Positions 1 to 11,600 of a DNA stretch of 64,000 nt are shown here, in pieces. The stretch lies in the NCBI GenBank assembly GCA_003342895.1, contig PTFA01000280.1, positions 722,249 through 786,248 of the forward strand. The letters are read 5' to 3'. Numbering within the stretch: the first letter of the stretch is position 1; every line of letters begins with the position of its first letter. A program made the translations under genes and the position numbers. The notes beneath the pieces are model-generated. The model saw only the letters and a program-made list of their open reading frames with translations. It did not search any database and was not told where the DNA came from. The DNA is from Casuarius casuarius (taxonomy: Eukaryota > Chordata > Aves > Casuariiformes > Casuariidae).

Positions 1-339
1 TTATCTGCAAATGTTAATCAAATGATACTATATTAATAAGCATGCTGCAAATTATTGGCTCTTGCATTTATGCAAGCGGTGTTCAGTGCTGGCTGATTTT
101 TTTTTTTTTTTTTACATTTTTTATAAAAGCTATTTTGCTTCTGCCTTCAGAAAGCAGCCTTGAACTTTTTTATTTCAGTGTGGTGGAACGTATGCATCAG
201 AAATAAACAACTGCCTGTTAATATTTGCAAGATTACGAGAGTTTCATGGGGACAGCCAGCATTTCGTGCGTGTTTGTAAAGCACAAACCTAGAAGAAACA
301 TCAGAAAGTNTCACATACATTGATTTATTTCAATTCCAG
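1..339 (+). other. NAT10 intron (partial, window start)
   Basis: Non-coding sequence ending in a polypyrimidine tract and CAG acceptor at 337-339. It contains a T run at 97-113 and one ambiguous base at 310. I see no exon in it. Confidence 0.75.
97..113. repeat. Poly(T), 17 nt
   Basis: Uninterrupted T run in the NAT10 intron at the window start. Confidence 0.85.
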
Positions 340-438
340 TTGTTCAACACAGTCCAGGAAAAGGCTGTGGAGGAGCAGATGGTAGCAACAAAGGATATTG
401 TAATGGAGCCAACGCTGAAATCTTTAAATGATGATCTG
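340..438 (+). CDS. NAT10: NAT10 coding exon (fourth from the end)
   Basis: The exon is 99 bp, phase 0 at both ends. It follows a TTCCAG acceptor and ends before GTAATT. It encodes 33 residues beginning LFNTVQEKAVEEQMVA and ending SLNDDL. This region is predicted helical and follows the catalytic core in NAT10. Confidence 0.93.
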
Positions 439-3400
439 GTAATTATTGAACTTTCTTCTCAGCTCTAATATACAAGTAAACACTATTAGAGTTTTCTTAA
501 ACACAGAAGCCTTGTAATCTAAATCTTCTTGTATGGGAAGAATTCCATGTCATGTCTGTCACTTTATGGTAGTTATAAAACATGACAGCTTTGCCTTACA
601 TTCTTATATTCATGCTTTGTTAAACTGCAATATAGATCATCTCAGATCTATAGAACCTACAAAGATGTTCTTGAGAGTTATGTATTACAACTGCATTTAT
701 GTATACCAATTATATAAAAGATCAAGTTGTATAAATGACACAAGCTTTTCAGGATCGTCTGGTGTTTGTTTTATGGGTGGGAAAGGAGTTTTCTGTGTAT
801 TACATGGTTACTGTTGTACTTAGAACTTAATGCATCTCTTGTGATGTTCTGTTGTAGGAAGAAGCCGCAAAGGAATTCCAAGAAAAACACAAGCAAGAAG
901 TGGGGAAGCTGAAGGAAATGGACCTTTCACAGTAAGAATTTATCTGTATGAGTCTCAAAACCAGTTTTTCCCAGGTGTCCGTTTGATTGACTGGTCACCA
1001 GTGATAGCACATCTTGTTGAGACCTGTGTGCAAGGCTCTGGTTGCAGTATGACAACCTCAAGTGATCAGTGAATGAGAAACAGCAGTGAGTATTTTCATC
1101 GGTAGCTGTGTGGGCTAAGTGTATTCTGCTACTCTAGTGAAAATTTGGGGTATTGTTTGCCTGACAGCCAGTAACCGTTAGTTTTGATCAGCTCTGTCTG
1201 TAGCTGCTTTGTTTGACACACGAACCATATTCTTTCCCTTATGAAATAGATTTGGTAGCAGAACTTTTCTGTTCAGGGCCATTCACCCGTTGCGTTCACT
1301 CCATGAATCAGTGCCTGAGAAGTGTATCGTAAGCATGAGCTTTCCTGTTCCGATGCTTGAACTTACTGAATTTCCTTTTTCTGCTGATACTTTTGACCTA
1401 CCTACTAAAGCAAAAGGATATGAGTTAGTGGATCACAGCTGATCAATGGCTTNGTGTGGCTGTGCCTAAGTGAGATCTGGCTGTGAAACTGTAGAACTGA
1501 ATCACTGTTAGAGAGTTGAGGGCTGGCTTGCAGTTCCAGCACTGCACACAGACGATGTAGGAGTTCTGGTTCAGTTCTCAGCTCAGCCCCAGTACCTCTG
1601 GTATGAGCTTGAGCACATTCTTTTTTCACTTCCATTCTCTTTTGTCATTTAAACAATAAACTGTTCATGGCAAGAACTCTTGCTGTATATATATACATGG
1701 CAGCCTTGATTCTGGTTGTGTATGGAGTAATGTAACTATGTAAGTATATAATCTGTATAAATTTATAGTATGAGTAATAAAGCAAGTTGTCTGTGTATTG
1801 TTCTCAATTTCACAGTTTCCTGTGCTTCTAGAGGTAGTTATTACTCCCCTCAGACAAGCATATATGGGTCCTGCTGTTTGCTATCCAGCTCTGCTGTGTG
1901 CACAACTGTCTTCAGCTCAAGCAAAATGGTACCACAGAACTTCTGACTAATTTTAATGTTCTCTTCTTAAAAAAAAAAAAAAAGAAAAAAACAAAAGAAA
2001 AACAAGCAGAAAAAAACCCTTCCGAACCAGAGAAAATGAACCACCAATCAGAGCTGCTTTACTACAGTGTGCATGGATGCTTTTGAACTGCTGTAAAGTT
2101 GGACAATTTGTAGGATACTGAACTGCTGAACCAGCAACTTAAATATCAGCAGATGTCTTTTTTTTTTTTCCTGGACTAACAGGAGTTACACATGCTACTC
2201 TGATTCTTTCCTTTCTCTCTCTCCTCCTCCTCCACTTTTATCTTATAAATCATGTTTACTATACCAGCATCCCAGAAAAAAAAAATTGTCTGTTTTGGCT
2301 CCAGATTAATCTCTTTTAAATATGGGAAAAGGAACAAAAACTTCTTTGAATCTTTGATTGTCTTGTTTGAGGTAAGGACAAAAATGGATGTGATTTGAAG
2401 TGACTTGTAAGTAAATCATGCTAGGAAAACAATGTAACCAAGGATTTTTAAAAAGCTTTAATTCTATTTCTTAGATTTGATAGTGTGATGTACCTGTTTG
2501 TCATTTTGGACCACATTCCCTTTTTCCTTATCTAGAAATAGATTTCTGTTCCCACTCGAGGAAAGGGGACAAAATTCCATTTTGAACACTTTTGAATACA
2601 GGTTATAGAAAACTGAAGAGACAGAGCTATTTAATTTGAAAAGGTTTTGTCCAGCATTGTTCAGCCTTTTATTAACAAAGGCTAGTCTGTTCTGAATCTC
2701 TAAGAACTTGAGATGGAGAGCAACCACTCAATTTTTTTGTATGACTGCTTTGCCCAGTTGAACTTGTATGACATTTCCAGGGTACTTGAACACCATGGTA
2801 AGGGGAACAGAACATGAGCTTAAACTTGAATAGCAATTATTGTTAATTTCTCTTTTCAAAAGAAACCTGTAGGCCTTCAGTTTCTCCTGGATTGATGCAG
2901 GAAAAACTGCATTAAAAAAAAACAAAAAAACCAAAAAACCCTCCATTCAAACCTGCTGGTCTAAGGGCAGCTGCTAATTTAACTAACTTTCTTTTATAAG
3001 CCCCTGCTTTTTGTAGCCCCTGCCTTTAGCACTGCAAACTTTCTTCTCCTTTTTGAAAAAGAACAGAACATGCCCCTCCCCCCCCCCAGCTTCTGAAAAG
3101 AAATCTATGTAGTGAATATAGATCTGTTTGTGGTTGCCAGCCTCAAAGCTGTTAGTGACTGAGGATCTGTTTTAAGAAAGCTAATAGGCAAAGGAGAAGT
3201 TTACATCACTGCTATGGAGAGTATAACCTTGCTGGCTTTTTTTTTTTTTTNTTTCGTCAAAGATGCACTCTATTCAGCACTCTGCTTTTCTGATGAGAGG
3301 CTTTCATCAGCAGTTTTGAGATATTTATCATAGGGGTTCTGAGAGAATTTCATCTGTCACTGACCAGCTTGGGATAGAGACAACTGTTCGTTGCTATTGA

Positions 3401-5010
3401 CCTAGTTTGGATTGAGCCTCTTGACACAGTTGTGGCAAGCTATTATATCCCATTACCGGGCTAATTTTGCTTTTACTTCTAAATACTGATTTGGCTGGGC
3501 ACTGAGACAGTGGCTTTGTAGAGTAGCATGTGCCTGACAGTAGAATTACCTTATTTTTTCCTCCTTTGAGCTGGAAATTTTACTTTAATTTTTCTTTACT
3601 TTTTTTTTTTCCACTTAGATATATTATCCGGGGTGACGACGAAGAATGGAATGAGGTGCTGAACAAAGCAGGACAGAATGCTTCCATCGTCAGTTTGAAA
3701 AGGTTAAGGAAGTTGAAATACTTACTCTACAGAGGCTTCTCTGGTCTTTCCAGCTGGCTTTATTATAGTGTTTTGCAAAACAGTGAAACTAAGGAATTAA
3801 ATGCAGATAAAAATGAACTTAATGTTCTTGATAGAGTCCCAGTTTCTCTGGAGAAAGTGGGGTGGGAGTATCTAAGAACTCTACTGGGTATTCAATGGTT
3901 CCTCTAATAGGAGAGTGCTAATGTGAATTCTGTGCTTTTTCTCTGGAGTATAGTCCTGTCTTCATACAGTTTAATTACTTATCATAGCTCTTTTTTCTGT
4001 TCACATGTTTTAAGTCTTGATGCTGCCATAAGCTGGTCCTATTTCTCTCTTGGGTAACTTTTAGAGAACAAACTCATTCCACTTTACAATCCTATTTGCT
4101 TTTGGGCTAGCACTGGGTGGGAGCCTGCGAATGTTCGCATAGAAGAAAATACACATTCAGGGAAGGAAAATTCTTTCAAATTTGAGAGCTAAGCCTGCAA
4201 AATGTTAAGTCTGCCTTTCTGCATTTCCTTTCTTTTCATCCATCTTCTTTCTTTCACCTTGCTCAGCATGAAGTCTTTCCTCATCTTTTCCTCGAGGATT
4301 GCTGGGACATGCCTGCTCATTTTCCCTTCCTGTGGTGCATGACAGCTGAAGTGATTATGTGATCTTTCCTGTATCTCCCACCTTTTGTGCATCCATGTTC
4401 TTTTCATGAATGATGGGAGCTCTGAGTTTCTAGAAGCCTTACAGAAATGAGAGTCTTGTCAGTGCTTATAAAGATCAGAACTCTGTCCTGTTTGTTCTGG
4501 CCAGAGCCTAGTGCAAGAATTAAATTGTATACTTAGTTTTACAGCTGTCAGTAATAATATTTTTCCAGTTACTCTCACTCCCAGATGCCCTCTACAGATT
4601 GCCTGTAAGGACCATAGCTTAAAGTCTTGAAAAGCAATGACAACAGAAAGCTAAAAATCAAAATCTCTTATGGGATTCAAATTGGGTTAAAGAATCTCAA
4701 GATGCTAGGAAGTGTAGGTTGTACTCTTGTTAGTGCTTTCTCTAGCACCAGTTTAAGTGACTCAGGAAATTGGACATATATTCTCCCAGCCACTTTCTTT
4801 GCAAAGACTTGAAGTAAACATTTCTGTGTAGACCCTCCCCCCTTTTACTAGAAAAACTTCCCAGCTGGATGGGCATTCAGTGTATTTTAGCATATTTTTT
4901 TTCTCCTATTTCCCAGTGAGAAGAAGAGAAAGCTAGAAACAGTAAGAGGACCTAAGCAACAGAAGAAGTTTAAGAAGACTAAAGATACAAAGCAGAAGTG
5001 GAAGAAATGA
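340..5010 (+). CDS. NAT10: NAT10 C-terminal part (RNA cytidine acetyltransferase), four last coding exons
   Basis: NAT10 (yeast Kre33) acetylates cytidine to N4-acetylcytidine in 18S rRNA, tRNA and mRNA and acts mainly in the nucleolus. Exons 340-438, 858-931, 3619-3702 and 4917-5010 join in frame with GT/AG introns and give 116 residues to a TGA stop at 5008-5010. The recognisable segments are EEAAKEFQEKHKQEVGKL and RGDDEEWNEVLNKAG, which I recall as near-identical in the human protein. The helicase, GNAT and tRNA-binding domains lie upstream, outside the window. What is visible is the C-terminal region: an acidic/coiled stretch, then a strongly basic lysine-rich tail that fits nucleolar retention (inference). 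The gene runs convergently toward ABTB2, as in other vertebrates. No frameshift or missing splice site was seen. Confidence 0.95.
439..857 (+). other. NAT10 intron
   Basis: GT...AG intron of 419 bp. It contains a chance open frame at 533-823 that matches nothing I recognise and is poor in coding-like composition. Confidence 0.85.
858..931 (+). CDS. NAT10: NAT10 coding exon (third from the end)
   Basis: The exon is 74 bp after a TTGTAG acceptor, and the donor is GTAAGA. It encodes EEAAKEFQEKHKQEVGKLKE and then MDLS, with the last two bases starting a split Gln codon. Its highly charged helical composition matches the NAT10 C-terminal region. Confidence 0.94.
932..3618 (+). other. NAT10 intron
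   Basis: GT...AG intron of 2,687 bp. It is AT-rich, with an A-rich run near 1969-2010, T runs near 2158-2170 and 3238-3250, a C run near 3077-3088, and ambiguous bases at 1453 and 3251. I looked for snoRNA box C/D or H/ACA structure, since ribosome-biogenesis genes often host snoRNAs, and saw none I could defend. Confidence 0.8.
3619..3702 (+). CDS. NAT10: NAT10 coding exon (second from the end)
   Basis: The exon is 84 bp. It lies behind a polypyrimidine tract and a TTAG acceptor at 3615-3618. It encodes YIIRGDDEEWNEVLNKAGQN and then ASIVSLK, a very conserved NAT10 segment. The donor GTTAAG departs from the GTRAGT consensus. If this intron is not removed, the frame stays open to 3907 (see findings). 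Confidence 0.95.
3703..4916 (+). other. NAT10 last coding intron
   Basis: GT...AG intron of 1,214 bp. The first 205 bp continue the exon frame without a stop to 3907. No repeat or RNA gene was recognised. Confidence 0.8.
4917..5010 (+). CDS. NAT10: NAT10 last coding exon, lysine-rich tail and stop
   Basis: The acceptor is TCCCAG at 4911-4916. The exon contributes the end of a split Ser codon and then 30 residues beginning EKKRKLETVRGPKQQKKFKK, closing with KQKWKK and a TGA stop. The extreme Lys content is typical of nucleolar proteins and matches the known basic NAT10 C-terminus, though the tail itself is less conserved than the preceding exon. Confidence 0.93.
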
Positions 5011-5675
5011 CTTTGAAGCCAATCAATGAACTCGAATTAATGACTGACGGGTCTGTACTTAAGAAGTACTATTCTCCTTTCAAAGCAAAGGACTTCCTTT
5101 GGAGTGGAGGGAGAGGGGAGAAAAAAGCCTTAGGGACATTTTAAAAAGCAGTTTATATTAAGGGACGTGCAGTGACACTGCCAGGAGACAGTCTATAGAG
5201 ATTTTTATGAAGTGTGACTGCAGAGCTTGCAACACACTGAGATATTATGAGGGTGCTTTAGCAGCTACAGAGTTTCCATTCAGTCAAGGCAGATGAATCT
5301 GTGAACTTTCCTGCATCTTGCTGGTTGATGTCTTTATTAAAAAAGAATTTGGACAACAAAGGATAGAAATGTATTAGGCTTTGGCATGTGACTCTTACAT
5401 TGTAGCATTTTTGACATCTTGATATATTCAGTTACTGGTTCGGTAGTATTGCCCTTCCTTTGTAGCTTGAGGGAGTTCTCACGCGAGTAGCAACTGAGAT
5501 TTTATATGGGGCTTGCTATTCAGTGAGGCCACGTTGTTGATGCAGACTCATGATGTGGTCCTTGCTCACAGGAGCTCAGGATATACAATGAACACATCTA
5601 TTTTGGAAGGCAGTCTACAGTTCCTGCTTACTGTGCTCCATAAGAAGCTGTAATAAAGGCTCCTTTTTTGCATTC
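5011..5675 (+). other. NAT10: NAT10 3'UTR (proposed)
   Basis: This is the stretch from the NAT10 stop to just beyond the first AATAAA. No other canonical signal occurs between the stop and 5652. The 3' boundary is inferred from the usual 10-30 nt spacing to the cleavage site. A distal AATAAA near 8156 could in principle give a longer UTR. Confidence 0.6.
5652..5657 (+). promoter_or_regulatory. Poly(A) signal AATAAA for NAT10
   Basis: This canonical hexamer lies 642 nt after the NAT10 stop codon. It is followed within 20 nt by a T-rich run and then TG-containing sequence, as expected for a cleavage/polyadenylation site. Confidence 0.6.
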
Positions 5676-5679
5676 ACAC

Positions 5680-8600
5680 TTGCTTGTAAGCTCTCAGCAT
5701 TCCAGTGGCTCGGTAATTTACATTTCCTAGTTCTCAAGCAGGCTAGGATGATTAACAGGTGCTGGGAAAGCTGCTTCTGCCAGCCTGTCTCCCCTGCTAT
5801 CTGCTTACCTAGAGCTGCTGCTTGGCTTTGTTGGAAAGTCTTGTGTTAATGTTACCAAGAAATCAGCACCATCATACCAACACCTGGTCTTAGTGGTATT
5901 CTCTTTATGCTCAGGGCAGGTCAAACAGGCAAGCCACCGAGCTCTGCTAGTCTGCAGTTCCCACTTGGCAACAAGTGGGTGCTAGTTTAGAGCTGAGACT
6001 TTTGTGACTGCAGTACTCTAGCTCTGGTGCCTGTTGCACTCCAGTGGCTTAAAAACCAGGGCAAGTCTCTGACACAGAACTGTCCCTGTCCCGAACCTGA
6101 GCATCCTGCTGCATTGGCTTGATGTTCCAGCTTCATGGTGTGAAGGTTTGGAAACTAGACTTACCCATGGCTGCATGTACTGCTGCAGTTGATTTGCTTG
6201 TAGATCTCAGTGCTCTTACCAGCAAATCCTTAAAGAAACAGTTTCTTCCCAGTTAAAGGCAGTATTTCTTCTCTGGGAAGCTATTCTATGAAGCCTTTTG
6301 GCTAAGGATAGGCCTTGTACAACACAGCCTGTACATACCTTTGGTTAACAGACCAGTCTGTAAGTTGGCAGCAACAGCACTTCCCCCACCCTTGAGGCAG
6401 TTGAGCCCTGAGATAGGGAGATCTGCAGCTGCAGCTTTTAAAGGCTTAATGAGGGGCCCCGTTATCCCCCAGCTGTGCTGAAAGAGCAGCACTGGGGGAC
6501 CTGCAGGGGTGAGGTAGTGGCATGCTGCCCTGAGGGGTTCCTAAAGGAGCTGTGCAAGGAGTAAGCAGGGAAGGTAAGAAGTGTGAAGCTCTTCACAGCT
6601 GCCTGGGGAGTCCTCAGAAGAAAATGTGAGTGTGAATTTTCTCTGTTTTTGCTGTTGTTAATGGAAGGGTAAGCGATGTCCCTGGTGGGAGAGGGGTGGT
6701 TTGGGGAGTGGTGTGTGCTGGATGTGCTGCTGCCTAGGTCCTGTCCCTGCTTGACTTTGTTTTGAGGGGCAAATGACTGACTTGTACCACAGTAGTGGTG
6801 CAGGTAAGGGAATTACTGTTATGCCGGGCTGGGGCAGGAGGGGCTGCAGCTAGTGTTGGAGCCTTTCCTGGGATGCTCCCCAGCCTGGTGAAAAGGAAAC
6901 CTGTTCTGGCAAACAGTAGTGGTGCAGAGTGGCGCTGACTGGAAGGCTGAGTGTGGAGGCTGTTCTCTTGTCCCAGGGGTCTGTTGGATCAAAGGCTGGG
7001 AAGCCCAATGTAAGAAAAGCACGTTTCCTGTGGATGCCTGTAGGACTGTATGGTTTTCTAGTGTCTTGTTTAGCTCAACAGAGAAACCTCTGGAGCTGGT
7101 GACATTTGTGTGAGGGATGGTTATGGCAATTAAAGTTTTTCTAGCAATTGTCCAGGGTTGGTCATATCCTTTAGCCCTTTGTGGGAGGGACTACGACGAT
7201 GTGCTTGGAGTGGTAATCAGGTAAGGAACTGGTATCAAGTGGTTACTATGTGATGACTGAGTAACGTTGACTTGCCTACTTCACATTCTCTGCTCGGAGA
7301 GATTTGATGGTGGTCTAATAGGCTGCAAGACAAAAGATGCTTGAATATTAAATACTTGTAGAGCCCTTTCAAAGCATGTTGAAACTCTGTGCTAATACAG
7401 CAGGTGTAACTGCTTAAGATTCTCTGACCTATGCAGATCACTGGATTTGTTGGCCCAGGTGTAGTGTTTTACTTTCTCTGGGTCTTACTATCTAATAAGT
7501 GACAATAGCAGAAGGCTTTTTCTATTGTATGTTACTTCTTGTGGCAAGAAAATGCTAATTTAATGTCCTTAAAATGCAGAAGTGGTGCAAATTACAATGA
7601 ATGTCTCAGGAGTGCTGTAAAACTAGTTCTTCCAGTAGGTTCAAAACTGTAATGTTTAAGAGAAGTTTTATTATAAAACTCCCTTGTGCTGTTGAAATTG
7701 GTTTGTGTTTTTCAATGGCTATGCTGAGGATCAAATGGTTAAAAAGTTCAAAAGAAGTTCATATTTATATGAAAAATATATGGAAGAAGTTCATGCTTAT
7801 TTATAAGGCCGTGCTGAGTAGCTGTTAAACTGTGCAAATTTGACTGTCCTCCTCTCCAAAGCTGTGACCTGCACAGTCCAGGGGACCCTCATCTAACATG
7901 TGGCTGTGATGAAGCTGTATTATGTAAGCCTTAAGTCAGACTGAGGTTTCTGGTTGTTTCAGAAAATATGGTCTCATGCTAGTAGGCAGCAGTCATAAAA
8001 ACTTTGGCTCCTGACTTACTGGCACTGTTTTGGGGAAAGTATGTTCGCTTGTAAGGGAGCCAAACTGGCAGTGGGGCAAAAATGAGCAATGGTCAGCGTG
8101 TTGTTTGAGCCTGTCAAAGCATATGTGTGTTTGAAGGTGCAGGCTGCTTGCTGGAAATAAAGGGGGGTAAGAAAAGTGGTGTCATTTTAATCTTTCTTTT
8201 TTTTTAACCATTAAACCAAATTACTTCTGCAAAGCATTACTGTTAAGCAGTGTGAAATGAAATGGGAAACTTGACAGGTTCCCCTGCTCAGTTTGGAAGC
8301 ATTTGTGACAGCAGGCTAGGTTGGAGCCGATCTATGAGCATACTAGTCTGGCAAAGCTTCTTATAAATTTTCCGTAGATCGCTACGGAAGAGAGTAGATA
8401 AAATTAAACTGGATTCTTCAAGCAGACCAGGATTTTGCTTTTTACCTGATATCTACCTCTACTGCTCTCTGTCAATAGGCTGCAGTAATTTCTGCTCTGT
8501 TATCTGTGAATTGGATACACTGTAGTTGCAGTAAAAGACTTGAAGAATTTGAGTTTATACTTGGACTTCTTAGGTGTTACTAATGAGTGTACCCCCCCCC

Positions 8601-11600
8601 ATTCCAGTGGGAGTTGTATTTAAGCAGAATTTTGCTATTTCTACAGAAAATAGGTGTATTCAGAGTCAAATCAATCTTTTCTTAAATTTTCTGCATACAT
8701 TTTATGATTACTGGCAGCTTTTGGGATTCTTCTGCCTGTCTACTGCTCTTTGAACTGCAAAATGGAAAAAAGTGCTCAAATACTAAAGTAAGTGAGAAGT
8801 GGTGTGTGTGGTGGTGTTTTGTTTTTTTTTAACAAGTCTAGTCAAACCACATCTTCCTCTGTCTGTGCTTTAGATCAGTCAAGCTAAGTTAAAATTCCAG
8901 CTAGAGTAAGGGCTAGTTGAATGCAGTCCAACAACAAAGCAAGAATTCATGTCTTTCCGTAGCCAGAAGCATACTAAAAATGTCACACAGTACAGGGGCT
9001 GAGAAGAGAGTGAGTTCTGTATGTTCGGATTTTGTTTTTTTTCTTAGCATGAGTTTCCCTATGACTGGAGCTGTTTGCTATTATTTTTGTACACAGGATC
9101 CCCTACAGAGGGGGCTGCGCATACTTGAAGGAGCCTCGTGCACTGCTAGTTGCTGTGCATGCATTTAACCGAAAGCAAAGCCAGCCCAGCTGTCTGTGCC
9201 TCCCCATTCTCTTCTCTTTAGTGGGACAGCGTGTTGGACAACCTGGTGACAACCTGGCAACACTGGTGTTGCCGGCGCTGTGTTAAACCTGCAAGGTCAG
9301 CCCATAGCTTCTTCCAGCACTCCCTGGGTTGCTGATCTAGTGTCTGACATGCTGCTGCAGGTTCACTCTCTGCATCGCTCCTGTGCCCCAGTGAGCTTGT
9401 CTGCCCACAGTGACTGAGGACTGTGGCTAATTGGAGGAAAAGGGAAAAGCCGTGCAGAGCTGAGCTGCGCTCTGCAGGCAGTGGGTAGATGTGACCTAGT
9501 TGTCAGTGGAATCATCCTGCCTGCTTGGAGACCCGTGAGCTATTTTGACAGCTGGAGGGAGCTGACCTCTGCGAGGTATCTGGGAGGAAGTAGAACCAGT
9601 GAAGCTGAGCATCTTCCCTGCTGCTGTGAGCTGGCTGTACGTTTGCGGGGGGTCCTTGCCTCCCGCAGCTACGTGAGGCTGGAGCGAGCTGTGTGGGAGG
9701 CAAAGGTTGGTGTACTGGAGAAAGGCAATGTGTAGAAGTATATCTTTTCCATTTGGCCATCATAATGCTTGCTTTGGGAATCTTTTTTGCTTCCATAGCT
9801 GGATTTTTGTGTGACTGTGTGTCCCTAGGTACTTCCATATGTAGACCGGGATCAAAGGACCGTATCTAGGTAAGGGTCTTAAATCTACATGCACCTTGTA
9901 GCATGCATTTTCTAACGCGTGTTCCTGGTTAGCCGTCATGGGAAAGCCAAGGATGGAGAGAGTTGGTGAGAGACACAAGTAGCCCGCTTGTGCCTGAGCG
10001 TGAGCGAAGTGGAGGCAGGAGTGTTGTGTAAAATTCAGCCCAGTAAGCTGCGCATCCAGTGAGGGCCTAGGTGAGGCAGTGAGCTTAGATGAGTCTGTGA
10101 ATGCGGGTAGTTCTCCAGCCTCAGTTCTCTTCAGTTCTCAGAGGCCTGAACTGGCCTCTAGATTCAAACAGCAGGAAAATGGGCAGCATGGAAATGACTC
10201 CAGCTCCGGGGCTGGGCCAATCTATGTTGCTGTTAGCAAGGCCTTTCCCCTGCTGTGCTGTGATTTTCATCATATGACAGAAGCTTTTTTGCTGCCCCCT
10301 TCTTTTGCAGGGGGTGCTGTGAGTGCAGTATTCTAGTCTCTTTGCTGTGGATTAATGGATTGCTTGTATTCAAAACCTCCTGGGCGCCAAATCTAGCTTT
10401 CGAGTCTTCTTTCCTGCCACAAGCGATGGCAACAGCAGCTTGCTGCCCATGTTTCCCGAGGGAGTCGCCACTCTCCCCTTTTCCCTCCTGTGTCTCCCCG
10501 CAAGACAAGCCTGGCTGTCGCTGTTATGGCAGGTGCAGGAAGCAATGTCTGGTAGCTCGGGTAGCATTTGGTGAGGGCAAAGGGCCAGGTAGTAGCAGCG
10601 CTACATTAGCCAGGGCTTGCCTGCTGTGCAAAGGCTTATTGTAAAACAATAAGGTTTTATTTTAGTCTGAAAGTCATTGAGCATGCTCACAGGCAGATGT
10701 ATGAGCTCTATTTCCTCTGTTCCACAAAATTAATGTAATTATGGCCATCAAAGCTTTGTGCTGCTCCAAAGCTGAGCAAACTCTGCCATACTATTTTCTA
10801 GAACTCCAAGGGCAATACTCTGTTTGCATAAAATAGAGGAGGTATGCAACTAGTTTCATGAGAAATTTCTATTTAATCCACTTCTAGAGTAAGTGTGCTC
10901 CAGGGGGAATCTTAGGTCTTTGTTTGTACGCCATGATTCTTGAGAGCAAGTCTGTTTGTACTGGTGGGTTTCCAAGCATGCTGATGTACAGCAGAACACA
11001 CGAGAAAGCACCCCCATCATGTGTCATTCCCAGCAGAGCGCTCTTGGATCATGTAAATCAAATGCTAAGAAATGCTTGCGAAACTAATTTATTATAGAAC
11101 TGGATTTCAAGTCTTGCTACACCTCAGAGCTATGCCGTACAGTTGACTTTGTTTAGATGGGGAGGGGGGAGGAATTCAAGGGAAGAAACAATCATGAACA
11201 GATTCTCAGCAGCCCAATATGGGTATTGGCTGCATTAGTGGTTTCCTCTGCTGAAGTGTGTGCAACAACCTAAGAAATTAAGTATTTGAGTCCTCTCATA
11301 GATGTAGACCAAATCCAAAGTTACAGCTCAGCCAGTATCCCCAAACACTGTAGGGAGCTGCAAGATTTATGGGGTAAATTCAGAAAAGATTTAGATACTT
11401 TTGGTTCAAATCCTTGCTCTGTCAATGGAAATAAACCTCTGTATCTCTTACCTCATAGAAAAATAAATGCCCTTGCTCTTTACAGCCTGAGTGTGCTACT
11501 CTAATAAATGTGGGAACAAGAAAGGGGCCATAAATGACTCTGGCAGTTTTCTATCCAGGTTTCCCATGTCTTGCCATTAGTCACTAGCTTTATTAAATAA

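Noticed and set aside
932..4916. Intronic snoRNA in NAT10.
   Set aside because: No convincing C/D box pair with terminal stem or H/ACA double hairpin was found by eye.
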